A stretch of DNA of 64,000 nt, taken from assembly GCF_900182695.1 (NCBI RefSeq), contig NZ_FXTK01000018.1:23085-87084 (forward strand), written 5' to 3'. The position numbers and the translations under genes are program-made. The notes under the pieces are model-generated. The model worked only from the letters and a program-made list of their open reading frames with translations, made no database searches and was not told the origin of the DNA. Of the stretch, positions 44,155-53,483 are shown piece by piece. Source of the DNA: Paracoccus laeviglucosivorans. GTDB taxonomy: Bacteria; Pseudomonadota; Alphaproteobacteria; Rhodobacterales; Rhodobacteraceae. Each line of letters begins with the position of its first letter. The first letter of the stretch is position 1.

Positions 44155-45039
44155 ATGTCGATCCCGCCGCTTGCCGCGCTGCGCGCCTTTGAGGCCGTGG
44201 CCCGTCATCTTAGCTTTACCCGCGCGGCCGAGGAACTGGGCATGACACAGGCTGCGGTCAGCTATCAGATCCGCTTGCTGGAGGAACGGCTGGGCACGCC
44301 GCTGTTTTTGCGCAAACCGCGTGAGATCAGCCTGACGGAAACCGGCGCGCTTTTTGCCCGTCCCACGGTCGATGCCTTTGATTTGCTGCGTGAAACCTAT
44401 TCCGACCCCTCGGCCGATGCGGTCTCGACGCTGTCCATTTCGACTGTGCCGACATTTGCCGGGGCATGGCTTTCGCAGCGGTTGGGCAAGTTCCAGATGA
44501 GCCATCCGAACCTGGCGGTGCGACTGGAGACCAGCGACAATATCGTGGATTTCGGGCGCGAAGATATTACCGTGGCGATCCGCGCGGGCGATGGCGATTG
44601 GCCGGGGCTGGAAACCCACGCGCTGATGGACATCGAATACACGCCGATGCTGTCGCCCGATCTGGCGAAAAAGCACGATATAAGCCGGCCCGCCGATTTG
44701 CTAAGGTTGCCGCTGCTGGATATCGTCGATCCCAATTGGGCGGTCTGGTTCACGCAGATGGGCGTGCCGCTGCCCGCATGTCCGCCGCGCGCCGGTCTGA
44801 CGCTTTCGACCGATCTGCACGAGGCGCGGGCGGCGCTGGCGGGTTACGGCGTGGCCCTGCTGACACCGCGATTCTTCCGCTTCGAGCTGGCAACGGGTAG
44901 TTTGATCCAGCCTTTCCCGGACATTGCCAAGAACGGTCGCGCCTATTGGCTGGTCTATCCCAAAGGGCGGCGGAACCGTCCGGCGATCCGGCGGTTCCGC
45001 GCGTTCCTGCTTGATGAGATCGGCTCGGATCCGGGCTAG
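44155..45039 (+). CDS. LysR-family regulator (GcvA/AmpR-like)
   Basis: The 294-residue protein has an N-terminal winged helix of the GcvA type (PPLAALRAFEAVARHLSFTRAA, then GMTQAAVSYQIRLLEERLG) and a C-terminal substrate-binding-like domain (STVPTFAGAWLSQRLGKFQ, VDFGREDITVAIRAGDGDW). It most likely controls the divergent small gene and itself. Its stop is two bases from the convergent aspartase stop. The inducer is not evident. No glycine cleavage or beta-lactamase gene is nearby. Confidence 0.88.
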   Translation: MSIPPLAALRAFEAVARHLSFTRAAEELGMTQAAVSYQIRLLEERLGTPLFLRKPREISLTETGALFARPTVDAFDLLRETYSDPSADAVSTLSISTVPTFAGAWLSQRLGKFQMSHPNLAVRLETSDNIVDFGREDITVAIRAGDGDWPGLETHALMDIEYTPMLSPDLAKKHDISRPADLLRLPLLDIVDPNWAVWFTQMGVPLPACPPRAGLTLSTDLHEARAALAGYGVALLTPRFFRFELATGSLIQPFPDIAKNGRAYWLVYPKGRRNRPAIRRFRAFLLDEIGSDPG

Positions 45040-45041
45040 GA

Positions 45042-46448
45042 TCAGGCCACGAACAGCGACGGTTTGGTCAACGTTTCGGGGCGCAGGATTGCGTCCAGCC
45101 GTTCCTTGGGCAGCAGACCTTTTTCCAGCACCAGCTCATAGACGCCGCGTCCGGTCAGATGTGCCTCGGTCGCGACCTCGGTGGCGGCTGCGTAGCCGAT
45201 ATAGGGGTTCAGCGCGGTCACGATGCCGATGGATTTGCGAACGGTTTCCTTAAGCACGTCGCGGTTCGCGGTGATGCCCTTGACGCAGTTATGTTCCAGC
45301 GTGGCGCAGCCCGCGACAAGGTGATCGACCGAACGGAACATGCTGTAGGCAATCACCGGCTCAAAGGCGTTCAGCTGCAACTGGCCCCCTTCGGCAGCCA
45401 TGGTGATGGTCATGTCGTTGCCGATCACCTCGAAACAGATCTGGTTCATCACCTCGGGGATGACCGGGTTCACCTTGCCCGGCATGATCGAGGAACCGGC
45501 CTGCTTTGCGGGCAGGTTGATTTCGTTGAACCCTGCGCGCGGCCCCGACGACAGCAGGCGCAGGTCGTTGCAGGTCTTGGACAGCTTCACGGCCACACGT
45601 TTCAGAACGCCTGATACCTGCACGAAAGCACCGCAATCCTGCGTCGCTTCGACCAGATCGGCGGCGGTGACGACCGGGATCACGGTGATTTCGGCCAATC
45701 TTGCGCGCACACGCTCGGCATATTCGGGATGCGCGGTGATGCCGGTTCCGATCGCCGTGGCGCCAAGGTTGATTTCGCAGACCAGTTGCGACACTTCGGC
45801 CAGCCGCGCCTCATCCTCGCCGATCATGACGGCATAGGTATTGAATTCCTGCCCCAGCGTCATGGGCACGGCTTCCTGCAACTGGGTGCGGCCCATCTTC
45901 AGGATGTCGTGGAACTCCAACGCCTTTTCGGCAAACGACACCCGCAGCGAGGCCATGGCGCCGATCAGCTTCTGGATACCCTTCCACGATGCCAGCCGCA
46001 GCGCCGTAGGATAGACGTCGTTGGTCGATTGGCTCATGTTCACATGCTCATTGGGGTGCAGGTATTTGTATTCCCCCTTGGCATGGCCCATGATTTCCAG
46101 CGCGCGGTTGGCGATGACCTCATTGGCGTTCATGTTGGTCGAAGTGCCCGCGCCGCCCTGGATCTGATCGACGACGAATTGATCGTGCAGCCGCCCGGCA
46201 CGGATTTCCTCACATGCCGCAACGATGGCATCGCGGCGATCAGGCGACAGCAGGCCCAGATCGGCATTGGCCATGGCTGCGGCCTGCTTGATGGCGGCAA
46301 GCGATCGGACCAGCTCGGGGATTTCGCCAATCTTTCGCCCCGAGATCGGGAAATTCTCGACCGCGCGCAGCGTATGGACACCCCAATAGGCGTCGGCAGG
46401 CACTTCGCGGTTACCAAGCAGGTCGTGTTCGATGCGGGTCGCCATCAT
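45042..46448 (-). CDS. aspA: Aspartate ammonia-lyase (aspartase)
   Basis: The 468-residue enzyme converts L-aspartate to fumarate and ammonia. It has RIEHDLLGNREVPADAYWGV at the N-terminus, GGAGTSTNMNANEVIANRAL near 98-117, HPNEHVNMSQSTNDVYPTA, and the superfamily signature GSSIMPGKVNPVIPEV with the catalytic serine loop. The first residues distinguish it from class II fumarase. Two ATGs stand together; either could serve, with AAGGA upstream. It lies downstream of a LysR gene on the same strand with 160 bases between. The fumarate produced is also a DctA-type substrate. Confidence 0.93.
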   Translation of the reverse strand: MMATRIEHDLLGNREVPADAYWGVHTLRAVENFPISGRKIGEIPELVRSLAAIKQAAAMANADLGLLSPDRRDAIVAACEEIRAGRLHDQFVVDQIQGGAGTSTNMNANEVIANRALEIMGHAKGEYKYLHPNEHVNMSQSTNDVYPTALRLASWKGIQKLIGAMASLRVSFAEKALEFHDILKMGRTQLQEAVPMTLGQEFNTYAVMIGEDEARLAEVSQLVCEINLGATAIGTGITAHPEYAERVRARLAEITVIPVVTAADLVEATQDCGAFVQVSGVLKRVAVKLSKTCNDLRLLSSGPRAGFNEINLPAKQAGSSIMPGKVNPVIPEVMNQICFEVIGNDMTITMAAEGGQLQLNAFEPVIAYSMFRSVDHLVAGCATLEHNCVKGITANRDVLKETVRKSIGIVTALNPYIGYAAATEVATEAHLTGRGVYELVLEKGLLPKERLDAILRPETLTKPSLFVA

Positions 46449-46608
46449 CTATTCCTTGGACGCATGAGGACAAACCCCGCTGCCCGCGGGACCGTTCCGG
46501 TCATGCAAGTTTTCTGGATCAACTGTGAACGGACGCGAGCGATTTTCGCGCCGATGTCAGGGATTTATGCCTGCGGCCCCGCGCTTTCCAATGCCAATAG
46601 CGGTTGGG

Positions 46609-47505
46609 TTATTCCGTTTCTGCATAACCTTCGCCAAGCGCGCCCGCGGCCTGCCAGACGCGCCCGGTGATGCCGCGACCGCGTGCGGGATTGCGGTAAA
46701 GCCGGATTTCCATCGGCAGTTCCGGGGCCACGATTTCCAGCCGCTGTGACTTTATCTCGGTCTCGACCAGCAGGCGCGGCAGCCACACGACACCATGCCC
46801 GGCAATCGCCATGCTTTTCATCGACTCGGCCATCGAGGCTTCGTCGATATGGGCAACATAGACCTTGGGCGCACCCGGTTGGGCCAGTGCGATCCGCGCC
46901 ATTTCGTTCAAGAAACTGCCGCGCGAATATTTCAGCAGCGGCATCCCTTCGGTCAACCATTCCTGCGGCCAGCCGGGGCGGGCGACGGCGACCAGCTTGT
47001 CATGCCCGACCACCAGATGCGGATAGCCCTGCGGGTCCAGCGGAATATTCACCTGCGGATGGGCATAGGTCAGAAAGAAGTCATAGCCGCCTTCGGTCAA
47101 AGCCTCGATGCAGCGGTCGAAATTCTCGGGCTTCACGCGGCTGGTCATCTGGCCGGTGGCCGCCTTGAGACGCATCAGCCAGCCGGGCAGAAACGTCACG
47201 GTCAGGCTGTGCAGCGACAGAAATGAAATCTCGCCGCCGCGCGCGCGGGAATGATCGCGAAACTCGGTCCGGCGGGCATGGATCATGCGCACGGCTTCTT
47301 CGGCCGTTTCGCGAAACAGCACGCCCTCGGGTGTCAGGCTGATCGGATAACTGTCGCGGGACAACAGATCCGTGCCCATCCACTCCTCAAGCGCGCGGAT
47401 GCGGCGGCTGAATGCGCTTTGCGTCACGCCCCGCAATTCGGCCGAGCGGGAGAAGCTGCGCGTTTCGGCCAGCATCAGGAAGTCTTCAAGCCACTTGAAA
47501 TCCAT
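46609..47505 (-). CDS. LysR-family regulator, HypT/YjiE-like
   Basis: The 298-residue protein has a LysR winged helix beginning KWLEDFLMLAETRSFSRSAE, with QSAFSRRIRALEEWMGTDL, matching the start of E. coli HypT (YjiE), a hypochlorite-responsive regulator. The C-terminal domain keeps the pattern LLKYSRGSFLNE and GHGVVWLPRLLVE also seen there. HypT is activated by methionine oxidation in E. coli; whether this protein senses oxidants is unknown. It is upstream of aspA on the same strand and downstream of the Lrp-type gene with an 85-base gap. Confidence 0.85.
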   Translation of the reverse strand: MDFKWLEDFLMLAETRSFSRSAELRGVTQSAFSRRIRALEEWMGTDLLSRDSYPISLTPEGVLFRETAEEAVRMIHARRTEFRDHSRARGGEISFLSLHSLTVTFLPGWLMRLKAATGQMTSRVKPENFDRCIEALTEGGYDFFLTYAHPQVNIPLDPQGYPHLVVGHDKLVAVARPGWPQEWLTEGMPLLKYSRGSFLNEMARIALAQPGAPKVYVAHIDEASMAESMKSMAIAGHGVVWLPRLLVETEIKSQRLEIVAPELPMEIRLYRNPARGRGITGRVWQAAGALGEGYAETE

Positions 47506-47590
47506 GTGCCTTTTTATCCTGGACGGTGCTGACGCGCCATATCGGCTTGCAGGCGATGCGTCCATCGGATTTGCCGCCGCCCGGCGCGAC

Positions 47591-48055
47591 CTAAACTTCG
47601 GTCCAGTTCTGTTCGACCACCGCCTCCATCGAGACATAGCTTGTCGTCGCGCTCAGATGCGGCAGGGTCGATATTTTTTCGGCCATGATGCGGCGATAAC
47701 CCGCCATATCCTGCGAGCGAACCTTGAGCAGGTAATCGAAACCACCCGCGATCATGTAGCATTCCTCGACTTCGGGGATGGCGCGGATCGCGGCGTTGAA
47801 TTGCTCCAACGCCTTTTGCCGCGTGTCCGACAGGCGCACTTCGACATAGGTCACATGGGTCAGGCCCAGTTTCAGCGGCGACAGAATCGCACGATAGCCG
47901 GTGATCAGGCCCATCTCCTCCATCTGCTTGATCCGCAGAGCCACAGGGGTCTTGGAAAGACCGACCTTGCGCGCCAGTTCGGTGATCGGGATGCGGGCAT
48001 TTGCCACCAGTTCGCGCAGGATTTTTACGTTGGTCGCGTCCAGCCCATCATCCAC
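47591..48055 (-). CDS. putR: Lrp/AsnC-family regulator of putA (PutR-like)
   Basis: The 154-residue protein has an N-terminal helix-turn-helix (LDATNVKILRELVANARIPI, then ELARKVGLSKTPVALRIKQM) and a C-terminal RAM ligand domain (VTYVEVRL, CYMIAGGFDYLLKVR). It is divergent from putA with 111 bases between. In Agrobacterium and Rhodobacter an Lrp-type protein, PutR, in the same position activates putA in response to proline. The start is GTG at 48055; an ATG nearby is out of frame. Proline dependence is inferred from position. Confidence 0.88.
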   Translation of the reverse strand: MDDGLDATNVKILRELVANARIPITELARKVGLSKTPVALRIKQMEEMGLITGYRAILSPLKLGLTHVTYVEVRLSDTRQKALEQFNAAIRAIPEVEECYMIAGGFDYLLKVRSQDMAGYRRIMAEKISTLPHLSATTSYVSMEAVVEQNWTEV

Positions 48056-48166
48056 GGTCCATAAATCCCTTTGGAAATGTTTCGAATGACTGCAACAATG
48101 GCTTGAATTGGTCACATCGTCCATCCGCTTCCCGCTAATCAGCACCCAAAGCGCAGGAGAAACAGC

Positions 48167-51100
48167 ATGACCCAATTCCCCGACCTTGGCCTTGAGGCGA
48201 AGTTTCAGCCCGAGGAGGCGCTGCTTGCGCGCCTGATCGCCGAGACGGGGCTTTCGGTTGCCGACCGGGCCGCGATCACCACGCGCGGCGCCGATCTGGT
48301 CCGCCGCATCCGCGCCGAGGCCCGTCCAACGATGATGGAACATTTTCTGGCGGAATACGGGCTTTCCACGCGCGAAGGTGTCGCGCTGATGTGTTTGGCC
48401 GAAGCCATGCTGCGCGTGCCCGATCGCCAGACCATCGATGCGCTGATCGAGGATAAGATCGCGCCGTCTGACTGGGGCAGGCATCTGGGCGAAGCGTCGT
48501 CATCGCTGGTGAATGCGTCCACATGGGCGTTGATGCTGACCGGCAAGGTGCTGGACGACGAACAGGGGGGCATTGCCGGCACGCTGCGCGGGGCGATCCG
48601 CCGATTGGGCGAGCCGGTGATCCGTGCCGCCGTCACCCGCGCGATGAAGGAAATGGGCCGCCAGTTCGTCCTGGGCGAAACCATCGAAAAGGCGCTTATC
48701 CGTGCTAAAACGCGCGAGTCGCAGGGCTTTACCTATAGCTATGACATGCTGGGCGAAGCGGCGATGACCGCAGGCGACGCCGCGCGCTATGACCGCGCCT
48801 ATTCTGCGGCCATCGGGGCGATTGCCGGGGCTTGCGACAAAGGCTCGGTCCAGATGAATCCCGGCATCTCGATCAAGCTATCCGCGCTGCATCCCCGCTA
48901 TGAGGTGGCGCAGGAAGCCCGCGTCATGGCCGAACTGGTCCCCGTCGTTCTGCGTCTGGCGCAGCAGGCCAAGGCGGCAAACATGGGCATGAACATCGAC
49001 GCCGAGGAGCAGGATCGCCTTGTGCTGTCGCTTAAGGTGATCAAGGCAGTGCTGTCCGACCCGTCGCTGGCCGGTTGGGATGGCTTCGGTGTCGTGGTGC
49101 AGGCTTACGGCAAACGGGCAGGCGCGACGATCGACTGGCTGCACGGGCTGGCCACTGATCTGGATCGCAAGATCATGGTGCGGCTGGTCAAGGGGGCTTA
49201 TTGGGACAGCGAAATCAAGCGCGCGCAGGTTGAAGGTCTGCCGGGCTTTCCGCTGTTCACCACAAAGGCGGGAACCGATGTCAGCTATCTGGCCAATGCC
49301 CGCAAGCTGATCGGCTATGCCGACCGCATCTATCCGCAATTCGCGACCCATAACGCCCATACTGTCGCCGCGATTCTGGAAATGGCGGGCGGCATCGAAT
49401 ACGAATTCCAACGCCTGCACGGGATGGGAGAGCGGCTGCACGACATCGTGCTGCGCGAAGGGCGCGGGCGCTGCCGGATCTATGCTCCGGTCGGGGCGCA
49501 TCGCGATCTGCTGGCCTATCTGGTCCGGCGTCTTCTGGAAAATGGGGCCAACTCATCATTCGTGCATCAGATCGTGGACGAAAGCGTTCTGCCCGAAGAT
49601 GTCGCACGCGACCCGATCGCCGCGCTTGTCACCGCAAAGGCGCCCGCCGGGCTGCTTGCGCCCCACGCGCTGTTCGGCGCGCGTCGGCAAAATGCCCAAG
49701 GCTTCGACCTCAGTGACCAGGGGCTGCTGGCCCGGATCGACGCGGCGCGGAATATCGCCCCGCCCGACGCAGCCCCAATAACCGTGTCCTCGCCGACGGG
49801 CGGGGCGGTTCCGGTCAGCGATCCTGCCACGGGCGAAACTGTGGCGCAGGTCATCGAAGCCGATGCGGAAACCGCACTTCGTGCGATTGCAGATGCGCAG
49901 GTCTGGGATGTGTCCGCCGCCGAACGGGCGAATGTCTTGCGCCGCGCAGCCGATCTGTTCGAGGAAAACTACGGCCTGATTTTCGCCTGTCTCGCGCAAG
50001 AAGCGGGGAAAAGCATTCCTGATGCCGTGGGCGAGTTGCGTGAAGCGGTTGACTTTCTTCGCTATTACGCCGCCGAGGCCGAATGCGACGCTCGCGCCCC
50101 TCGTGGAACCATCGTGGCGATCAGCCCGTGGAATTTTCCCTTGGCGATTTTTACCGGCCAGATTGCGGCCGCATTGATGGCGGGTAATGCCGTGCTGGCA
50201 AAACCTGCCGAACAAACGCCGTTGATTGCGGCCATTGCCGTGCGTCTGCTGCATCAAGCCGGTGTTCCGCTGACTGCGTTGCAACTTTTGCCGGGGCAGG
50301 GGGGCACGGTGGGCGCTGCACTGACCTCGGATGCGCGGGTTGCAGGCGTCGTCTTTACCGGCTCGACCGAAACGGCGCGGATGATCGCGCGTGCCATGGC
50401 TCATAACATGGCCCCCGGCACGCCATTGATCGCGGAAACCGGCGGGTTGAATGCGATGATCGTCGATTCCACGGCCCTGCCCGAGCAGGCGGTGCGTGAT
50501 ATTGTCGCCTCGGCTTTTCGGTCGGCGGGCCAACGCTGTTCGGCGCTGCGTTGTCTGTATGTGCAAGACGACATCGCCCCGCATGTGATCGAGATGATCA
50601 AGGGCGCGATGGATCAACTGGCCCTGGGCAATCCCTGGTCGCTGACCACCGATGTCGGCCCGGTTATTGGTGCCGAGGCCCGCGACGAAATCGCGGCCTA
50701 TCTGCACCAGAACCGTGCGCACATCCTGCATGGGCTCAGCGTGCCGCAACAGGGCCATTTCGTGGCCCCGACACTGCTGCGTGTGCGGGGGATTCAGGAT
50801 CTGCCGCGCGAAATCTTTGGCCCTGTGCTGCATGTTGCGACATATCGCGCGCAGGATCTGGACAAGGTGGTCGCAGCGATCAACGGGCGTGGCTACGGTC
50901 TGACATTCGGATTGCATACGCGCATCGACTCGCGCGTGCAGGAACTGTCCCATGCGATCCATGCAGGCAATATCTACGTGAACCGAAACCAGATCGGTGC
51001 AGTCGTCGGGTCGCAACCCTTTGGAGGAGAAGGGCTTTCCGGCACCGGTCCCAAGGCGGGTGGTCCGTTTTACGTGTCGCGCTTCTTTGCGCCTGTCCCC

Positions 51101-51715
51101 GCTGCTTCGAACGAATCGGGGCACGATATGTCGGCAGGCCGGACAGAGGTCGAAACCGCACCAGGTTTGGGCGCAGCACGCGGCGCGGCGCTATCCGTGG
51201 CCGAATTTGATGGCACGGGCGATCAGGTGACAAAGATCCTGCCCGCCGGAAATGCGGCAGGCGCCCAAGGCGACCCGCGTTTGACCAAGCCGGGCCGGCC
51301 TTCGAATCCGGCTTCGGATCAGGATGAAATACTCTCTCGACTGATGCCGGGTCCGACGGGCGAATTGAACCGCCTGCACCTGCAGCCCCGCGGTCCGGTT
51401 CTGTGCCTTGGACCGGGTGTGCAGGCGCGCGATGCCCAGATTGCGGCAGTCCATGCGCTGGGGGGCGTGACCGTATCCGGCGACGACGAGCATCCGGTTG
51501 CGAGCCTTGCCGCGCATCCCGAAGCAGCGGCGGTGCTTTGGTGGGGCGATGCCGATCAGGCCCGTGGTCTGGCTTTGGCGCTTGCCGAAGGAGATAATGG
51601 CCCGTTGCGTTCGCTGATCACAGCGATGCCTGATCAGGCGCATGTTGTCCATGAACGGCATCTTTGCGTCGATACGACCGCTGCCGGGGGGAATGCTGCG
51701 CTGTTGGCCGGCTGA
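48167..51715 (+). CDS. putA: Bifunctional proline dehydrogenase / L-glutamate gamma-semialdehyde dehydrogenase PutA
   Basis: The 1182-residue trifold-type PutA oxidises proline to glutamate at the membrane. An N-terminal arm (1-150) precedes the FAD-dependent PRODH barrel (about 180-470; ISIKLSALHPRYE, MVRLVKGAYWDSEIK, YPQFATHNAHT). The ALDH domain spans about 540-990 (ISPWNFPLAIFTGQ, catalytic Glu in IAETGG near 757, catalytic Cys in AGQRCSALR near 791, FGGEGLSGTGPKAGGP). A C-terminal ALDH-superfamily-like domain (about 1080-1182) closes the substrate channel. It lacks a ribbon-helix-helix domain, so an external regulator is needed, consistent with the divergent Lrp-type gene. GGAG precedes the ATG. 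Confidence 0.96.
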   Translation: MTQFPDLGLEAKFQPEEALLARLIAETGLSVADRAAITTRGADLVRRIRAEARPTMMEHFLAEYGLSTREGVALMCLAEAMLRVPDRQTIDALIEDKIAPSDWGRHLGEASSSLVNASTWALMLTGKVLDDEQGGIAGTLRGAIRRLGEPVIRAAVTRAMKEMGRQFVLGETIEKALIRAKTRESQGFTYSYDMLGEAAMTAGDAARYDRAYSAAIGAIAGACDKGSVQMNPGISIKLSALHPRYEVAQEARVMAELVPVVLRLAQQAKAANMGMNIDAEEQDRLVLSLKVIKAVLSDPSLAGWDGFGVVVQAYGKRAGATIDWLHGLATDLDRKIMVRLVKGAYWDSEIKRAQVEGLPGFPLFTTKAGTDVSYLANARKLIGYADRIYPQFATHNAHTVAAILEMAGGIEYEFQRLHGMGERLHDIVLREGRGRCRIYAPVGAHRDLLAYLVRRLLENGANSSFVHQIVDESVLPEDVARDPIAALVTAKAPAGLLAPHALFGARRQNAQGFDLSDQGLLARIDAARNIAPPDAAPITVSSPTGGAVPVSDPATGETVAQVIEADAETALRAIADAQVWDVSAAERANVLRRAADLFEENYGLIFACLAQEAGKSIPDAVGELREAVDFLRYYAAEAECDARAPRGTIVAISPWNFPLAIFTGQIAAALMAGNAVLAKPAEQTPLIAAIAVRLLHQAGVPLTALQLLPGQGGTVGAALTSDARVAGVVFTGSTETARMIARAMAHNMAPGTPLIAETGGLNAMIVDSTALPEQAVRDIVASAFRSAGQRCSALRCLYVQDDIAPHVIEMIKGAMDQLALGNPWSLTTDVGPVIGAEARDEIAAYLHQNRAHILHGLSVPQQGHFVAPTLLRVRGIQDLPREIFGPVLHVATYRAQDLDKVVAAINGRGYGLTFGLHTRIDSRVQELSHAIHAGNIYVNRNQIGAVVGSQPFGGEGLSGTGPKAGGPFYVSRFFAPVPAASNESGHDMSAGRTEVETAPGLGAARGAALSVAEFDGTGDQVTKILPAGNAAGAQGDPRLTKPGRPSNPASDQDEILSRLMPGPTGELNRLHLQPRGPVLCLGPGVQARDAQIAAVHALGGVTVSGDDEHPVASLAAHPEAAAVLWWGDADQARGLALALAEGDNGPLRSLITAMPDQAHVVHERHLCVDTTAAGGNAALLAG

Positions 51716-51858
51716 TCCATCCGCCCCTGGCTTGGCTGTGGACATGGAGGGAGCGGTCGGGTTCGGATATGTGGCTGGGCTTTCAGCGGCGCTTGGCTGC
51801 CGTGTTGCCTTTCTCACGTCTGATCGAACCGATGCAGGCCCCGTTGAGTAATCATGCC

Positions 51859-52653
51859 CTACCGACCGCCGCGCAGGATTGTCAGCGCGGCGGCATAGGG
51901 GCTGGAAATGCTGATGGAACTGATCTGCGATCTCAACAGATAGTTCTTCAGCAGAGCCTCAGCCATTTCCGGCGCGGTGAATTGCGAAATATCGGCACTG
52001 CCGGTCATCCGTTCCAATCGCGTTTTCATCTCCTCGACCTGACGGTCAATTGGCAACTGCCCGAAAGATGCCGACATTCCGAACGCGCCTTCGAACACTT
52101 TGCGCAACGGCTTCGATCCCAGAATCTGATACCATTTCGTATTTTCGCTTGAGGTGCTGGCCGCGAGGATCGGCAGTTCGCGTCTTGCGTTCAGGCCCAA
52201 CTCAATTTCCTGATAGCGTTCGCCAATATTCTTTTCGAACGAACGCGTGACGTAGAGGTCAAGAATTTCGTTCACATCCGGGGCTTTGTTCGGGTCTGCA
52301 GTTCCCGCTTCGCTTAGCCCGAATGCTTTATTAAGCGACAGATAGCGTTTATCGGATAGCTTGTTGACCAGGCTTGTTTCGTCATTTGGGTCGGATTCCA
52401 GAATCTTTCTGATGAAAAGCCGGTTATTGATGTCGCCATCCAGCCCGAAAGCGCGCAGCGCGACTTGCAGTAGTCGGTAGTCCGAAACAAGTTCGTCCGC
52501 TTGCTTCACATTCGGCATTTTCTCGGAAAAGTAATCGCGAGACCGTTGAATCTGAGCGCCTTTTTCAAAGGTTATTCTCTGCGTATCCGCAGTGCGTTCC
52601 AGAAACTTCCAGCCAAGATAACCGCCACTGCCTGCCTGAACCAGATAGCTCAT
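51859..52653 (-). CDS. DUF1217 flagellar-associated protein
   Basis: The 264-residue protein belongs to the DUF1217 family found in alphaproteobacterial flagellar clusters. Recurrent patterns are QRSRDYFSEKM, DYRLLQVALRAFGLD, NRLFIRKILESDPNDETSLVNKLSDKRY split by one residue position, and a second copy-like block in DLYVTRSFEKNIGE. It probably has a role in flagellum assembly but the molecular job is not established. It overlaps flbT by ATGA and ends the minus-strand flagellar operon. Base composition is less GC-rich than putA next door. Confidence 0.8.
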   Translation of the reverse strand: MSYLVQAGSGGYLGWKFLERTADTQRITFEKGAQIQRSRDYFSEKMPNVKQADELVSDYRLLQVALRAFGLDGDINNRLFIRKILESDPNDETSLVNKLSDKRYLSLNKAFGLSEAGTADPNKAPDVNEILDLYVTRSFEKNIGERYQEIELGLNARRELPILAASTSSENTKWYQILGSKPLRKVFEGAFGMSASFGQLPIDRQVEEMKTRLERMTGSADISQFTAPEMAEALLKNYLLRSQISSISISSPYAAALTILRGGR

Positions 52654-53054
52654 GGCGCGATCGTCGCAAGCAGCCTTGCCTCGCGCGGCAACAACGTGCG
52701 CAGGTGTTTCAGGGCAAGGTAGTAGTTTCTTTCCAGAATTGCTGCCGTCGAGCTATCAATAATTGCGATACTGTCGCGATCCGTAAAGGCACGCGAAAGC
52801 TGTTCGATCCCAACCATCGCTTGGCGTCGGCCTTCCGATTCTTCGGCGTCGCCGGTTATGATCAGCTGGCAGATGTAGCAGACCCTGCCAACAGGTGTCC
52901 CGGCCTCATCGGGGTGGATTGCGTCGCGCAGGCGCAGGATGGATACATTGGGCGTTTTTATCGATATGCGCGAACGCTTTTCACCGTTTTCGATTACCGC
53001 GCCGTTGATCAGAACCCGCTCATGCGGGGCAAGCTTCAGGATTAGTCCGCTCAT
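52650..53054 (-). CDS. flbT: Flagellin mRNA regulator FlbT
   Basis: The 134-residue protein is FlbT, which binds the 5' region of flagellin mRNA and represses translation in Caulobacter until hook assembly. Family marks are LKLAPHERVLINGAVIENG near residue 6, CYICQLIITG around 77 and LEQLSRAF-like GIEQLSRAF, ending with an arginine-rich KHLRTLLPREARLL. It is sandwiched between flaF and the DUF1217 gene with 4-base overlaps on both sides. In this genome the target should be the flagellin at 53484-54323. Confidence 0.9.
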   Translation of the reverse strand: MSGLILKLAPHERVLINGAVIENGEKRSRISIKTPNVSILRLRDAIHPDEAGTPVGRVCYICQLIITGDAEESEGRRQAMVGIEQLSRAFTDRDSIAIIDSSTAAILERNYYLALKHLRTLLPREARLLATIAP

Positions 53055-53413
53055 CCCGCTCCTCCGCGCAGACCTTTCATGACCGAGATGTTGATCTCGA
53101 TCAGGGTGTCGGTCGTGGCGTCACCAGCCAGGACCCGCTGTCCATGGCGCAGTGAAAACAATGCCAGCGACAGCAGCCCGGCCTTTGTTTCATCTGCAAG
53201 CGCGTTCCGGGGATCGGAAAGATCGGTCGCCAGTAATGTCCAAAGGTCGTTGTTCTTGGCGACGGCCGCGATCGTTTCCCCGCCCGTACATTCACGAGGT
53301 GACTGCCGCAGCATCCGAGTGACGCGAGAGAACGCATCGTATTCCATATCGCGCGCGCCACGAAGCGCCGGGTTGCCATATGCATGTTCTGGGAAGGGCA
53401 TCACCGCGTTCAA
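53051..53413 (-). CDS. flaF: Flagellar biosynthesis regulator FlaF
   Basis: The 120-residue protein is FlaF, which works opposite FlbT to allow flagellin synthesis and secretion. It has the family N-terminal MNA, then EYDAFSRVTRMLRQ near 24-37, NNDLWTLLATDLSDPRNALADE and LIEINISVMKGLR at the end. The start is a TTG at 53413; a later ATG (53401) would also leave the core intact. It follows flagellin by 70 bases holding a terminator-like hairpin, so its expression depends on read-through or its own promoter. Confidence 0.88.
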   Translation of the reverse strand: MNAVMPFPEHAYGNPALRGARDMEYDAFSRVTRMLRQSPRECTGGETIAAVAKNNDLWTLLATDLSDPRNALADETKAGLLSLALFSLRHGQRVLAGDATTDTLIEINISVMKGLRGGAG

Positions 53414-53452
53414 GATCGAAGTTCCCGTTCTGATTTGTCAAAAGTGCAGTTC

Positions 53453-53475
53453 GGGGACGCCCCACGGGCGTCCCC
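53453..53475 (-). terminator. Hairpin between flagellin and flaF
   Basis: GGGGACGCCC (53453-53462) and GGGCGTCCCC (53466-53475) form a perfect 10-bp stem with a 3-base loop, extendable by one pair. On the minus strand it follows the flagellin stop by eight bases; the later T-run (CACTTTTG) is distant, so it may attenuate rather than fully stop transcription. Confidence 0.6.
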
Positions 53476-53483
53476 GGTTTTCA

